Below, in pieces: positions 1 through 6,104 of a stretch of DNA of 7,739 nucleotides. Positions within the stretch are counted from its first letter, which is position 1; every line of letters starts with the position of its first letter. The notes under the pieces are model-generated. The model saw nothing but the letters and a program-made list of their open reading frames with translations, was not told the DNA's origin and ran no database searches. The stretch is from UBA9337 sp038331135 (GTDB lineage: Bacteria; Patescibacteriota; Minisyncoccia; Moranbacterales; UBA9337), in the NCBI GenBank assembly GCA_038331135.1, contig JBBQOS010000039.1, positions 1 through 7,739 on the forward strand, read 5' to 3'. The translations under genes were made by a program, and so were the position numbers.

Positions 1-1
1 T

Positions 2-1099
2 TATTTTTTAGGTATCGATTTCGGCACCTCATCAATAAAAATTGTAGAATTGCAATATAAAAACGGAAGCTCTTTTCTGTCCAATTACGGATGGATAGAA
101 ATTCCTCGAAAAAAGAAAGCGTCTAATTTTGAAATAAAAAATGAATCTGAAGATGAAACTGAAAAGATTCAATTATTAAAAAAATTACTTGGCGAAATGG
201 GGATTAAAAGCAGAGATGCCTACATATCAATGGGTAGCTTTAAGGGTCTATCAACTATGATTTCAGTCACTGATATTCATGAAAATGATTTGGATGACGT
301 GATTAGGGCGGAGGCAAATAAATATATACCAGTTTCTCTAGATGAAGTTTATTTGAGCTCAGATATTGTCTCTACGCGAATAGAAAAAAACGAAAAAGGA
401 AGTGTCGCTGGCAAGAAATTTTTAGGAAAAGGAGAAAAGGAAATATTAGATGTCCTCTTGGTCGCAGCGCCCAAAGATGACGTGCATAAATATGAAAGAA
501 TTGTAGAGGAAAGTGGACTTAAAGTGGCATCTCTCGAACTTGATATATTTTCAGTCGTGCGCTCATTAGTTGGCGATGACTTGGGAAAATTTTTAGTAGT
601 AGATATAGGTGCTAAGATAAGTAATATTATTCTGGTGGACAAGGGGGTAATTAGAATTAATAGAAATATAAATGTCGGCGGAGACGAGATTACTAAAAAT
701 ATAGCATCTAATCTAAATGTGTCTTGGGATAGAGCTGAGGAATTTAAGAAAAAAAATGATTATCTGAAAGAAGAGGGTAAGTCTATAGTTTTACCAGTGT
801 TAAATCTCATCGCCAAAGAATCAAAAAGATTAATAGAGCTAGTTTCCGTTGGCAATAATTTAAGTAAGCCACTGGACAAAGTTATTTTAATAGGAGGAGG
901 GTCTGATGTTCCGGGGATTATCGATGTTTTTAAAGATAGTCTAAATAACAATATTGTTATGGGAAATCCTTTTGAAAAAATTATTATTGAAGATGATGCT
1001 GTGAAGTTAAATATTGGCAATGTTTTATCAAAATTTTCAGTTGCTGTGGGGTTAGCGATCAAAGGCATAGAGAATTATAAAAATAAACACGGACTGTAG
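2..1099 (+). CDS. pilM: Type IV pilus assembly protein PilM, actin-like ATPase (5' partial)
   Basis: This is the cytoplasmic, FtsA/actin-like component of the pilus alignment complex; in the family it binds ATP and the N-terminal tail of PilN. The frame is open from the first full codon at base 2 and immediately encodes GIDFGTSSIK, the phosphate-1 loop of the actin fold. The real start therefore lies just upstream of the window. A TTG at 50 is an in-frame alternative start but would delete this loop. Further marks are the segment around EANKYIP (about 314-337), a phosphate-2 motif VVDIGAKISNI (about 596-628) and an adenosine-binding glycine turn ILIGGGSDVPG (about 887-919). The 365 visible residues are nearly the full family length. 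A Lys/Gly-rich insertion near 385-440 looks like a surface loop. It is followed by pilN after a 113-base gap that carries promoter-like sequences. Family assignment is firm; ATP binding is inferred from the motifs. Confidence 0.93.
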   Translation, partial: YFLGIDFGTSSIKIVELQYKNGSSFLSNYGWIEIPRKKKASNFEIKNESEDETEKIQLLKKLLGEMGIKSRDAYISMGSFKGLSTMISVTDIHENDLDDVIRAEANKYIPVSLDEVYLSSDIVSTRIEKNEKGSVAGKKFLGKGEKEILDVLLVAAPKDDVHKYERIVEESGLKVASLELDIFSVVRSLVGDDLGKFLVVDIGAKISNIILVDKGVIRINRNINVGGDEITKNIASNLNVSWDRAEEFKKKNDYLKEEGKSIVLPVLNLIAKESKRLIELVSVGNNLSKPLDKVILIGGGSDVPGIIDVFKDSLNNNIVMGNPFEKIIIEDDAVKLNIGNVLSKFSVAVGLAIKGIENYKNKHGL

Positions 1100-1128
1100 T
1101 TGGTCAAAAATATAAAAAGTGTTATAAT
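1100..1128 (+). promoter_or_regulatory. Candidate promoter P1 upstream of pilN
   Basis: A TTGGTC hexamer at 1100-1105 lies 17 bases before a perfect TATAAT at 1123-1128. That TATAAT is preceded by TG one base upstream, giving TGTTATAAT, an extended -10. The -35 matches TTGACA at only three positions. It begins one base after the pilM stop codon. If used, it would let pilN and downstream genes be transcribed apart from pilM, with a leader of roughly 75 bases. TATAAT also occurs by chance in AT-rich coding sequence here, so only the extended -10, the spacing and the intergenic placement support the call. Confidence 0.5.
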
Positions 1129-1170
1129 GCAATAAAGAGAATTTAAAAAAAAATATTTAATAATATTTAT

Positions 1171-1179
1171 TGGTATAAT
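1171..1179 (+). promoter_or_regulatory. Candidate extended -10 promoter P2 upstream of pilN
   Basis: TGGTATAAT is an extended -10 with a perfect TATAAT at 1174-1179. No convincing -35 hexamer lies 16-18 bases upstream, which is tolerated by extended -10 promoters. Initiation would fall near 1186, giving a leader of about 27 bases to the ATG at 1213. The in-frame TTG at 1189 would then be almost leaderless, which favours the ATG as the pilN start. It lies about 50 bases downstream of P1, with a weak A/T inverted repeat (1151-1157 and 1162-1168) between the two. Confidence 0.4.
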
Positions 1180-1212
1180 TTAAATAAGTTGTATCAGTAT
1201 AAAAATAAAAAA

Positions 1213-1758
1213 ATGGTCGACGTAAATTTTCATCAAGCTGCAGAAAAGGATTTAATGATAAATAGAAGAAAATCTTTTTTAGACAGCACTTACTTTATTT
1301 CAATTATTTTAATTTTCGTAGTGAGTTTAGCTTACGGTGTTACTATAGTGTATGGTAAGAGCTTAACTTCTAAAAAAAATGAATTAGAGGTAATCAAAGG
1401 TAAGGAATTGAGTCTTATTGACGTGCAGGAGATTAACAAGTTAGACGATTTTCAAAAAAGATTAGAAAGCTCAATATTCAATTTAGATAATAAAAGAAAC
1501 CCAGAAGGTACGTTCTCGTTGGTGGAAAAATTAATTGTAAAAGGGTCTTTTCTCAATAGCTTGAGTTATGACAGTACTGAGAATAAAATAGAGATAGAAG
1601 TGGTGGCTGATAGTTTTAGGTTGGCAGCCAGTCAAATCCTGAGCCTTAAAAAAAGCGATTTATTTGAAGACGTTAAAATAGTTGAATCAAAAAGAGACAC
1701 TGATAATCAGGCAGTTTTTAAGTTAGAGGCTGTTTTTAAAAATAAACCACAATCTTAA
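1213..1758 (+). CDS. pilN: PilN-like type IV pilus alignment-complex protein
   Basis: This is a small bitopic membrane protein of 181 residues with the PilN layout. It has a short charged cytoplasmic tail (about 1-24), one membrane helix (about 26-47, rich in Ile, Val and Leu), a lysine/glutamate-rich helical stalk (about 48-90) and a C-terminal alpha/beta domain. In the family the tail docks in PilM and the outer domain pairs with PilO. The start is placed at the ATG rather than the in-frame TTG 24 bases earlier, because the TTG lies only a few bases past a likely transcription start and MVDVNFHQ fits a PilN N-terminus. No Shine-Dalgarno is present; the start follows an A-rich run. The family's INLLP PilM-binding motif is weakly matched by VNFHQ at residues 4-8. 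Identification rests on topology, size and position between pilM and pilO more than on diagnostic residues. Confidence 0.85.
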   Translation: MVDVNFHQAAEKDLMINRRKSFLDSTYFISIILIFVVSLAYGVTIVYGKSLTSKKNELEVIKGKELSLIDVQEINKLDDFQKRLESSIFNLDNKRNPEGTFSLVEKLIVKGSFLNSLSYDSTENKIEIEVVADSFRLAASQILSLKKSDLFEDVKIVESKRDTDNQAVFKLEAVFKNKPQS

Positions 1759-1776
1759 TAAAATAAATAAAAAAAT

Positions 1777-1800
1777 CCCAGTTAAATATATTTAACAGGG
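1777..1800 (+). repeat. Near-perfect 24-base inverted repeat (hairpin) between pilN and pilO
   Basis: The outer arms CCC (1777-1779) and GGG (1798-1800) flank an A-A mismatch and a perfect 16-base palindrome, GTTAAATATATTTAAC (1781-1796). On the + strand no T-tract follows it, so it is not a standard terminator for the pilus transcript. Read on the minus strand, GGG is followed by A and seven Ts (complement of 1769-1776), which is terminator-like geometry with an AT-rich stem. It could instead be an RNA-processing or stability element, or a protein-binding palindrome. Confidence 0.5.
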
Positions 1801-1806
1801 CAACCT

Positions 1807-1840
1807 CAGTTAAACAATGCGAATTAACGCAACTTAACGG
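1807..1840 (-). repeat. GTTAA-octamer intergenic repeat, copy 1 (minus orientation)
   Basis: Read on the minus strand, this contains CCGTTAAG (complement of 1833-1840), GCGTTAAT (complement of 1823-1830) and, further on, TTTAACTG (complement of 1807-1814). The two best octamers are offset by 10 bases here, against exactly 8 in the other two copies, so this copy is more degenerate. CAGTTAAA occurs at 1807-1814 and again inside the adjacent hairpin at 1779-1786. The element fills most of the pilN-pilO spacer. Confidence 0.35.
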
Positions 1841-1852
1841 GGTGAAAAAAAT

Positions 1853-2725
1853 ATGAAGTTAAAAATTTTGTTAATGCCTTTTTCGGTAGTGTTATCTTTG
1901 ATGCTTATTATTGGATATATTTATCCTAGTTGGTTTGGAGAAGACGTCGGTAGTATAAAAAATATCAAGAGCGAGATTAAGAAGGAAAGTGATGAACTAA
2001 GTGCAGTCAAGATGAAAAAGAGTAATATAGATAAATTATCTCAATCTCTCAGAAATAACCCTGAACTGGAATCTTTAATTAATAAATATTACCCTACTTA
2101 TCGAAACGATGAAGATGTGGTCAATAATATAAATAATATAGCTTTTACTGAAGGAGTCTTTTTGACTGATATGTCCATAGATTATAAGAAAATTGAATCA
2201 TCCGATAATCCAAATTTAGTGATGGCTATTCCATTACAAGTAGATAGTGTAGTCGATACAGCTGATTCTTCTACGGGAGGGGTGGTAGCTCCTAATGTGG
2301 ATGAAAATGGAAATTCTTTGGAGGATTTAGCTAAATCAAGAATTAAATTTATTGAGGCAGATCTAGAAATGAATGGAAGTTATGAACAGATTAAACGTTT
2401 CTTATCCGCATTGAATAAGGCAGGATTGCTTAACAATATTCAGTCTTTTAAACTATATAAAAAAGAAAACCCTAGTGTCACAAACAATGGAGAGGAAAAA
2501 CCTTTGGATTTTTTAACCGCTGATGTTATTGTGGGGTTTGGATATTTAATATCTTCAAATAAACAAATTGATTCTTTGCTGAGAGCTGATTTATTTAGTA
2601 AAAATAGCTTTAATTTTTATGACGCTGATAGCAAAAAGAGTATTTTGATCGGAAATTATAAGCGGAGTGAAGTTGGAGAGGTTGGTATTTCAAATCCATT
2701 CTTGAAAGAAGGCGCTGTTCAATAG
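1853..2725 (+). CDS. pilO: PilO-like type IV pilus alignment-complex protein
   Basis: This 290-residue bitopic protein is the expected partner of PilN in the inner-membrane alignment complex. It has a very short cytoplasmic tail, a membrane helix (about 4-24) and a charged coiled coil (about 33-68). A PilO-type outer domain follows, including the segment around LEMNGSYEQIKRFLSALNKA (171-190), which matches the 'GSY...FL..L' core of PilO. Residues about 132-158 form an acidic, Ser/Gly/Asp-rich flexible insertion within the domain. The C-terminal tail (about 266-290) ends in ISNPFLKEGAVQ, longer than in classical PilO. The ATG follows GGGGTG about 8 bases upstream, a weak Shine-Dalgarno-like match that most genes here lack. 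It is followed by pilB with no pilP or pilQ in between, which suggests an envelope without an outer-membrane secretin, although such genes could lie elsewhere. Confidence 0.86.
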   Translation: MKLKILLMPFSVVLSLMLIIGYIYPSWFGEDVGSIKNIKSEIKKESDELSAVKMKKSNIDKLSQSLRNNPELESLINKYYPTYRNDEDVVNNINNIAFTEGVFLTDMSIDYKKIESSDNPNLVMAIPLQVDSVVDTADSSTGGVVAPNVDENGNSLEDLAKSRIKFIEADLEMNGSYEQIKRFLSALNKAGLLNNIQSFKLYKKENPSVTNNGEEKPLDFLTADVIVGFGYLISSNKQIDSLLRADLFSKNSFNFYDADSKKSILIGNYKRSEVGEVGISNPFLKEGAVQ

Positions 2726-2802
2726 GTGTGCTTCATTTCCCAATGTCTATTTTAACTCGGATATAATTGATTAGACTGATTGATTTTTAAAAAACAAAAA
2801 AA

Positions 2803-4470
2803 ATGATTAAGGAAAAACAAATTTATTCGGAAGAGCTGGCCAAGCAAATGGGATTAAAATATTTATCCAAAGTTCCTGAAAATATAGAAAGAAAATATTT
2901 TAAAATAATACCAGAAAAAATAGCTAAAAGATATAAAATTTTTTCTTTTGGTAAAAATGGTAGCAGTATGATGGTAGCTATGGCCAATCCTCAAGATTTA
3001 GAAGCTAGAAATGTATTGAATTTTCTGGCCGAAAGAAATAAGATTTTTTTTGATATTTATTGGGCTTCTGAAGATGTCATTAATGAGATATTGAAAAAAT
3101 ATCAATCAGCAGAAAAAGCTGTCGAAGAGGTAATGGAATCATTTGAGAGCGTAACGAGAGATAGGGAACTGAGCATTAAGAAAAAACTTAAGCACGGTAA
3201 AGAAAATATAATTATTCAAGATGCTCCCGTTTCAAAATTGGTGCAGGTTATTATAAATCACGCCTTGGAAGGTGGGTCAAGCGATATTCATATTGAACCA
3301 ATTGGAGATGAATATCGAGTGAGATTTAGGGTGGATGGCATGTTACATTCTTCTCTTATTTTACCAAAAAATGTAGGAATGGCAATAATATCGCATATTA
3401 AAATATTATCTAATTTAAAAATAGATGAAACTCGAAAACCGCAAGATGGAAGATTTAGAATTGAAAAAGATGATATAGCTAATTCCGATAGTGTTGATTT
3501 TCGTGTGTCTACTTTGCCAGTAATAAATGGTGAAAAGGTGGCGATGCGAATTTTAACTAAAGATGATAGAGTGTTTGATTTAAATAAGTTGGGATTAATG
3601 GGAAAGAATAATACAGTTTTGAGTAAAAAAATAAAGGAAACAAGTGGAATTATTTTAATAACAGGTCCAACTGGAAGTGGAAAATCAACAACTCTGTATT
3701 CTTTTTTGAAAATTATCAATCAAGAAGAGCGAAATATTATTACTCTGGAGGATCCGGTGGAATATTCATTGGATGGTATTAATCAAAGTCAAATAAACCC
3801 TGCTATCGGATATGGATTTGCAGACGGGTTGCGTTCTATTTTGAGACAAGATCCTAATATTATAATGATTGGCGAGATTCGAGACGGGGAAACTGCTGAG
3901 CTAGCAATTCATGCCGCCCTCACTGGACATTTGGTTTTTTCAACTTTGCACACCAATAGCGCAATTAGCGCCATCCCTAGATTGGTAGATATGGGAGTAG
4001 AACCATTTTTGTTATCATCTTCCATCAACGCTGTAGCAGCTCAACGTTTGGTTAGAAAGTTGTGTGATAATTGTAAAAAAGAATTTGATTTGCCCAGGCC
4101 AGTCTTTGATAAGGTTTTTAATTCAATAAAAAATATTGATCCCAAGGAAGCTGAGAGTTATGGGTTGACGTCATTAAATGCAGAGGATTTAAAATTTTAT
4201 AAAGCCGTGGGTTGTGATGAATGTGGAAAATCTGGGTACAAAGGAAGATTAGCTATTTACGAATGTGTTGATGTGACAAATGAACTGAGAGAAGTCATAA
4301 CGGAAAAAGATGATGCATTATTAAACAGAGTGGCTCAAAAACAAGGAATGTTAAATATGTGGCAAGATGGATTATTAAAAGCGGCTATGGGATTAACTTC
4401 AGTATCGGAAGTCGAGAGAATGACGGGAGGAAGTTTGACAGTTGGAGAATTTGAAGATGATAAAGGTTGA
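2803..4470 (+). CDS. pilB: Type IV pilus extension ATPase PilB (GspE/PulE family)
   Basis: This is the cytoplasmic hexameric ATPase that powers pilin polymerisation through PilC. The 555-residue protein has a shortened MshEN/T2SSE N-terminal domain (about 1-105), a linker, the N2 domain with SSDIHIEP (159-166) and RFRVDGM (174-180), and the RecA-like motor. Motor motifs are complete: Walker A GPTGSGKST (288-296), Asp box ITLEDPVEY (313-321), Walker B IIMIGEIRD with catalytic Glu358, and His box GHLVFSTLHTN (375-385). Two CxxC pairs, C421/C424 and C471/C474, form the zinc-binding site typical of PilB/GspE and absent from PilT. The ATG follows an A-only stretch with no Shine-Dalgarno. It is the only gene here ending in TGA. 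The pairing with pilM/N/O, pilT and pilC makes a pilus role far more likely than type II secretion. Confidence 0.97.
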   Translation: MIKEKQIYSEELAKQMGLKYLSKVPENIERKYFKIIPEKIAKRYKIFSFGKNGSSMMVAMANPQDLEARNVLNFLAERNKIFFDIYWASEDVINEILKKYQSAEKAVEEVMESFESVTRDRELSIKKKLKHGKENIIIQDAPVSKLVQVIINHALEGGSSDIHIEPIGDEYRVRFRVDGMLHSSLILPKNVGMAIISHIKILSNLKIDETRKPQDGRFRIEKDDIANSDSVDFRVSTLPVINGEKVAMRILTKDDRVFDLNKLGLMGKNNTVLSKKIKETSGIILITGPTGSGKSTTLYSFLKIINQEERNIITLEDPVEYSLDGINQSQINPAIGYGFADGLRSILRQDPNIIMIGEIRDGETAELAIHAALTGHLVFSTLHTNSAISAIPRLVDMGVEPFLLSSSINAVAAQRLVRKLCDNCKKEFDLPRPVFDKVFNSIKNIDPKEAESYGLTSLNAEDLKFYKAVGCDECGKSGYKGRLAIYECVDVTNELREVITEKDDALLNRVAQKQGMLNMWQDGLLKAAMGLTSVSEVERMTGGSLTVGEFEDDKG

Positions 4471-4528
4471 AATAATTAAAAATGCAAAGTTAAAAATTAA
4501 AAGTTTGTGGGAAGTTTTTAAAAATAAT

Positions 4529-4562
4529 CCGTTAACTCGTTAATCCATTAACTAAGCAATAA
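4529..4562 (+). repeat. GTTAA-octamer intergenic repeat, copy 2
   Basis: Three consecutive octamers in strict 8-base register, at 4529, 4537 and 4545, fit the pattern NCGTTAAY or a one-base variant (CCGTTAAC and TCGTTAAT, then CCATTAAC). They are followed by TAAGCAAT and AA. The same octamer core and the same AGCAATAA tail recur at 7335-7360. The element lies in the pilB-to-response-regulator gap, downstream of the pilB stop; the rest of that gap is plain A/T-rich sequence. Confidence 0.45.
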
Positions 4563-4585
4563 TAAATTAAAAAAATAATAAATAT

Positions 4586-4981
4586 ATGGAAACAGAAAAA
4601 ATAGAAGAAAAGAATATTACAATTTTGATAGCGGAAGATGATGAGTTCATAAGAGATATTTATAATCGTATTTTTTCAATGAATGGATATACCGTTGTGT
4701 TAGCTATCAACGGAGTGGAAGCCTTGGAAAAACTAGAAGATGTCACCCCAAGTCTAATTCTTTTAGATATAATGATGCCTTATCAGAATGGAAAAGAGGT
4801 TTTTAAAAAGATTAAACAAGATGAAAGATTTAAAGATATTCCCGTGGTATTTTTGACCAACGTTTCTGCTCAAGATGATCTCGAGCAGGAGTTGCTCAAT
4901 CAGGCTGACAAATATTTAATTAAAGCTCATTTTACACCCAGAGAAGTTTTAGAAGAGGTAATTCCTTTGATTAAAAAGTAG
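4586..4981 (+). CDS. Single-domain response regulator (CheY-like receiver)
   Basis: This 131-residue protein consists of one receiver domain and no output domain. The phosphorylation site is complete: acidic cluster E17/D18/D19, phospho-acceptor Asp61 in LILLDIMMP, switch Thr91 in VVFLTN and Lys113 in YLIKAHFTP. An acidic/lysine tail of about ten residues precedes the first strand. Lacking a DNA-binding domain, it presumably acts by protein contact. Its position between the extension ATPase PilB and the retraction ATPase PilT suggests that it tunes one of these motors, much as PilG/PilH do in Pseudomonas twitching, but this is inference. No histidine kinase is encoded here, so its phosphodonor is unknown. 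The start is an ATG after an A/T-rich leader without Shine-Dalgarno; the gap to pilT is only 36 bases, consistent with co-transcription. Confidence 0.95.
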   Translation: METEKIEEKNITILIAEDDEFIRDIYNRIFSMNGYTVVLAINGVEALEKLEDVTPSLILLDIMMPYQNGKEVFKKIKQDERFKDIPVVFLTNVSAQDDLEQELLNQADKYLIKAHFTPREVLEEVIPLIKK

Positions 4982-5017
4982 TTTTATTTATTCATAATTT
5001 ATTAGCGATTATAAAAG

Positions 5018-6100
5018 ATGAACGATTCACTTCATATAGAACAAAAATTGAAAAGTTACTTGCTGACCGTGGCTCAACAGGGAGCTTCTGATTTGCATTT
5101 GGTGGTGGGTAGGCATCCCACCATTCGTGTAGATGGAAAATTAATTCCTTTGTTGGAGGAGGAAGTTTTGACTCCTCCCAAAACTAAAGAATTTTCTAAA
5201 ATATTACTTACTGAAAATTATGAAAAAGAATTATTAGAAGAAGGCCAAGTTAATTTTGCTTATGATTTTGAAGGAAAGGCTCGATTTAGAACTAGTGTTT
5301 ATTTTCAGCAAGGGAGTCTAAGTGTGGCTATGCGTTTAGTACAAAGCAAAATTAAAACACTGGAAGAATTGGATGTGACTCCCAATCTGTATGATTTTAC
5401 TAAATATTCACAAGGTTTAGTTTTAATAACTGGCCCTGTTGGACACGGTAAATCAACAACTCTGGCGGCTATAATTGATCATATAAATCATACTCAAGAT
5501 AAGCATATTTTAACCGTTGAGGATCCAATCGAATATGTTTATAAACAAGATAGGTGTATTATTAATCAAAGAGAAGTAGGTGAAGATTCTAAGGATTTTG
5601 CGACAGCCCTCAGAGGAATATTTCGTGAAGATGTCAATGTCCTATTAATTGGGGAGATGCGAGATTTGGATACGATTAGTACTGCTATGACTGCAGCAGA
5701 AACGGGTCATTTGATTTTTGCCACCTTGCATACAAATAATAGTGCTCAGACAGTGGATAGAATAATAGATGTTTTTCCCGCACATCAACAAAATCAAATT
5801 CGATCTCAATTAGCCAGTGTTTTATTGGGCGTTATTTCCCAAAGATTAATTCCTCGAATAGGTGGAGGAAGAGTAGCAGCAATGGAAATAATGTTAAAAA
5901 ATCATGCGGTGTCTAATTTAATAAGAGAGAATAGATCTTATCAGCTCGATTCTGTTATAGAAACTAGTTTAAAAGAAGGCATGATTTCTCTAGATAGATC
6001 CTTGAGTCAATTAGTAAGAGAGGGTATAATATCCATAGACGATGCTTTTTCATATACGAGCAATCGAGAATATTTAAAGACAATAATAAAAAACAAATAA
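5018..6100 (+). CDS. pilT: Type IV pilus retraction ATPase PilT
   Basis: This is the cytoplasmic hexameric ATPase that drives pilus disassembly and retraction. At 360 residues it is close to typical PilT length, with no MshEN domain and no zinc cysteines, which separates it from PilB. Motifs in order: N-terminal ASDLHL (23-28), Walker A GPVGHGKST (139-147), Asp box ILTVEDPIEY (164-173), Walker B VLLIGEMRD with Glu213, His box GHLIFATLHTN (230-240), GVISQRL (271-277) and AVSNLIRE (297-304). The last is a two-substitution form of the PilT signature AIRNLIRE, known in the family to be needed for retraction. The Walker A loop has Val and His where most family members have Thr and Ser; the essential GKST is intact, so activity is expected. 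pilC begins four bases after its stop, implying translational coupling. Confidence 0.96.
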   Translation: MNDSLHIEQKLKSYLLTVAQQGASDLHLVVGRHPTIRVDGKLIPLLEEEVLTPPKTKEFSKILLTENYEKELLEEGQVNFAYDFEGKARFRTSVYFQQGSLSVAMRLVQSKIKTLEELDVTPNLYDFTKYSQGLVLITGPVGHGKSTTLAAIIDHINHTQDKHILTVEDPIEYVYKQDRCIINQREVGEDSKDFATALRGIFREDVNVLLIGEMRDLDTISTAMTAAETGHLIFATLHTNNSAQTVDRIIDVFPAHQQNQIRSQLASVLLGVISQRLIPRIGGGRVAAMEIMLKNHAVSNLIRENRSYQLDSVIETSLKEGMISLDRSLSQLVREGIISIDDAFSYTSNREYLKTIIKNK

Positions 6101-6104
6101 AAAT

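Noticed and set aside
349..642. 97-codon open frame on the minus strand inside pilM
   Set aside because: It is fully antisense to a well-supported gene, Ser/Thr-rich in composition, and has no recognisable domain.
760..1068. 102-codon open frame on the minus strand inside the pilM 3' half
   Set aside because: It is a shadow of the pilM coding frame, with no start context and no family resemblance.
1189..1212. TTG start for pilN at 1189
   Set aside because: It lies only about three bases after the expected transcription start of promoter P2 and has no ribosome binding site; the ATG at 1213 gives a normal PilN N-terminus.
2762..2767. TATAAT upstream of pilB as a promoter
   Set aside because: It has no TG extension and no reasonable -35 at 16-18 bases; the hexamer is common by chance in this AT-rich sequence (for example inside pilB and pilT).
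3288..3719. 143-codon open frame on the minus strand inside pilB
   Set aside because: It covers the conserved PilB N2 and Walker A region in antisense; its openness follows from the codon use of pilB.
4468..4479. Possible recoding of TGA as glycine (code 25), which would extend PilB by three residues to a TAA
   Set aside because: No in-frame TGA occurs inside any of the eight genes and glycines are all GGN, so TGA acts as an ordinary stop here.
4529..4562. CRISPR-like array
   Set aside because: The repeat units are 8 bases, adjacent, with no spacers and no cas genes.
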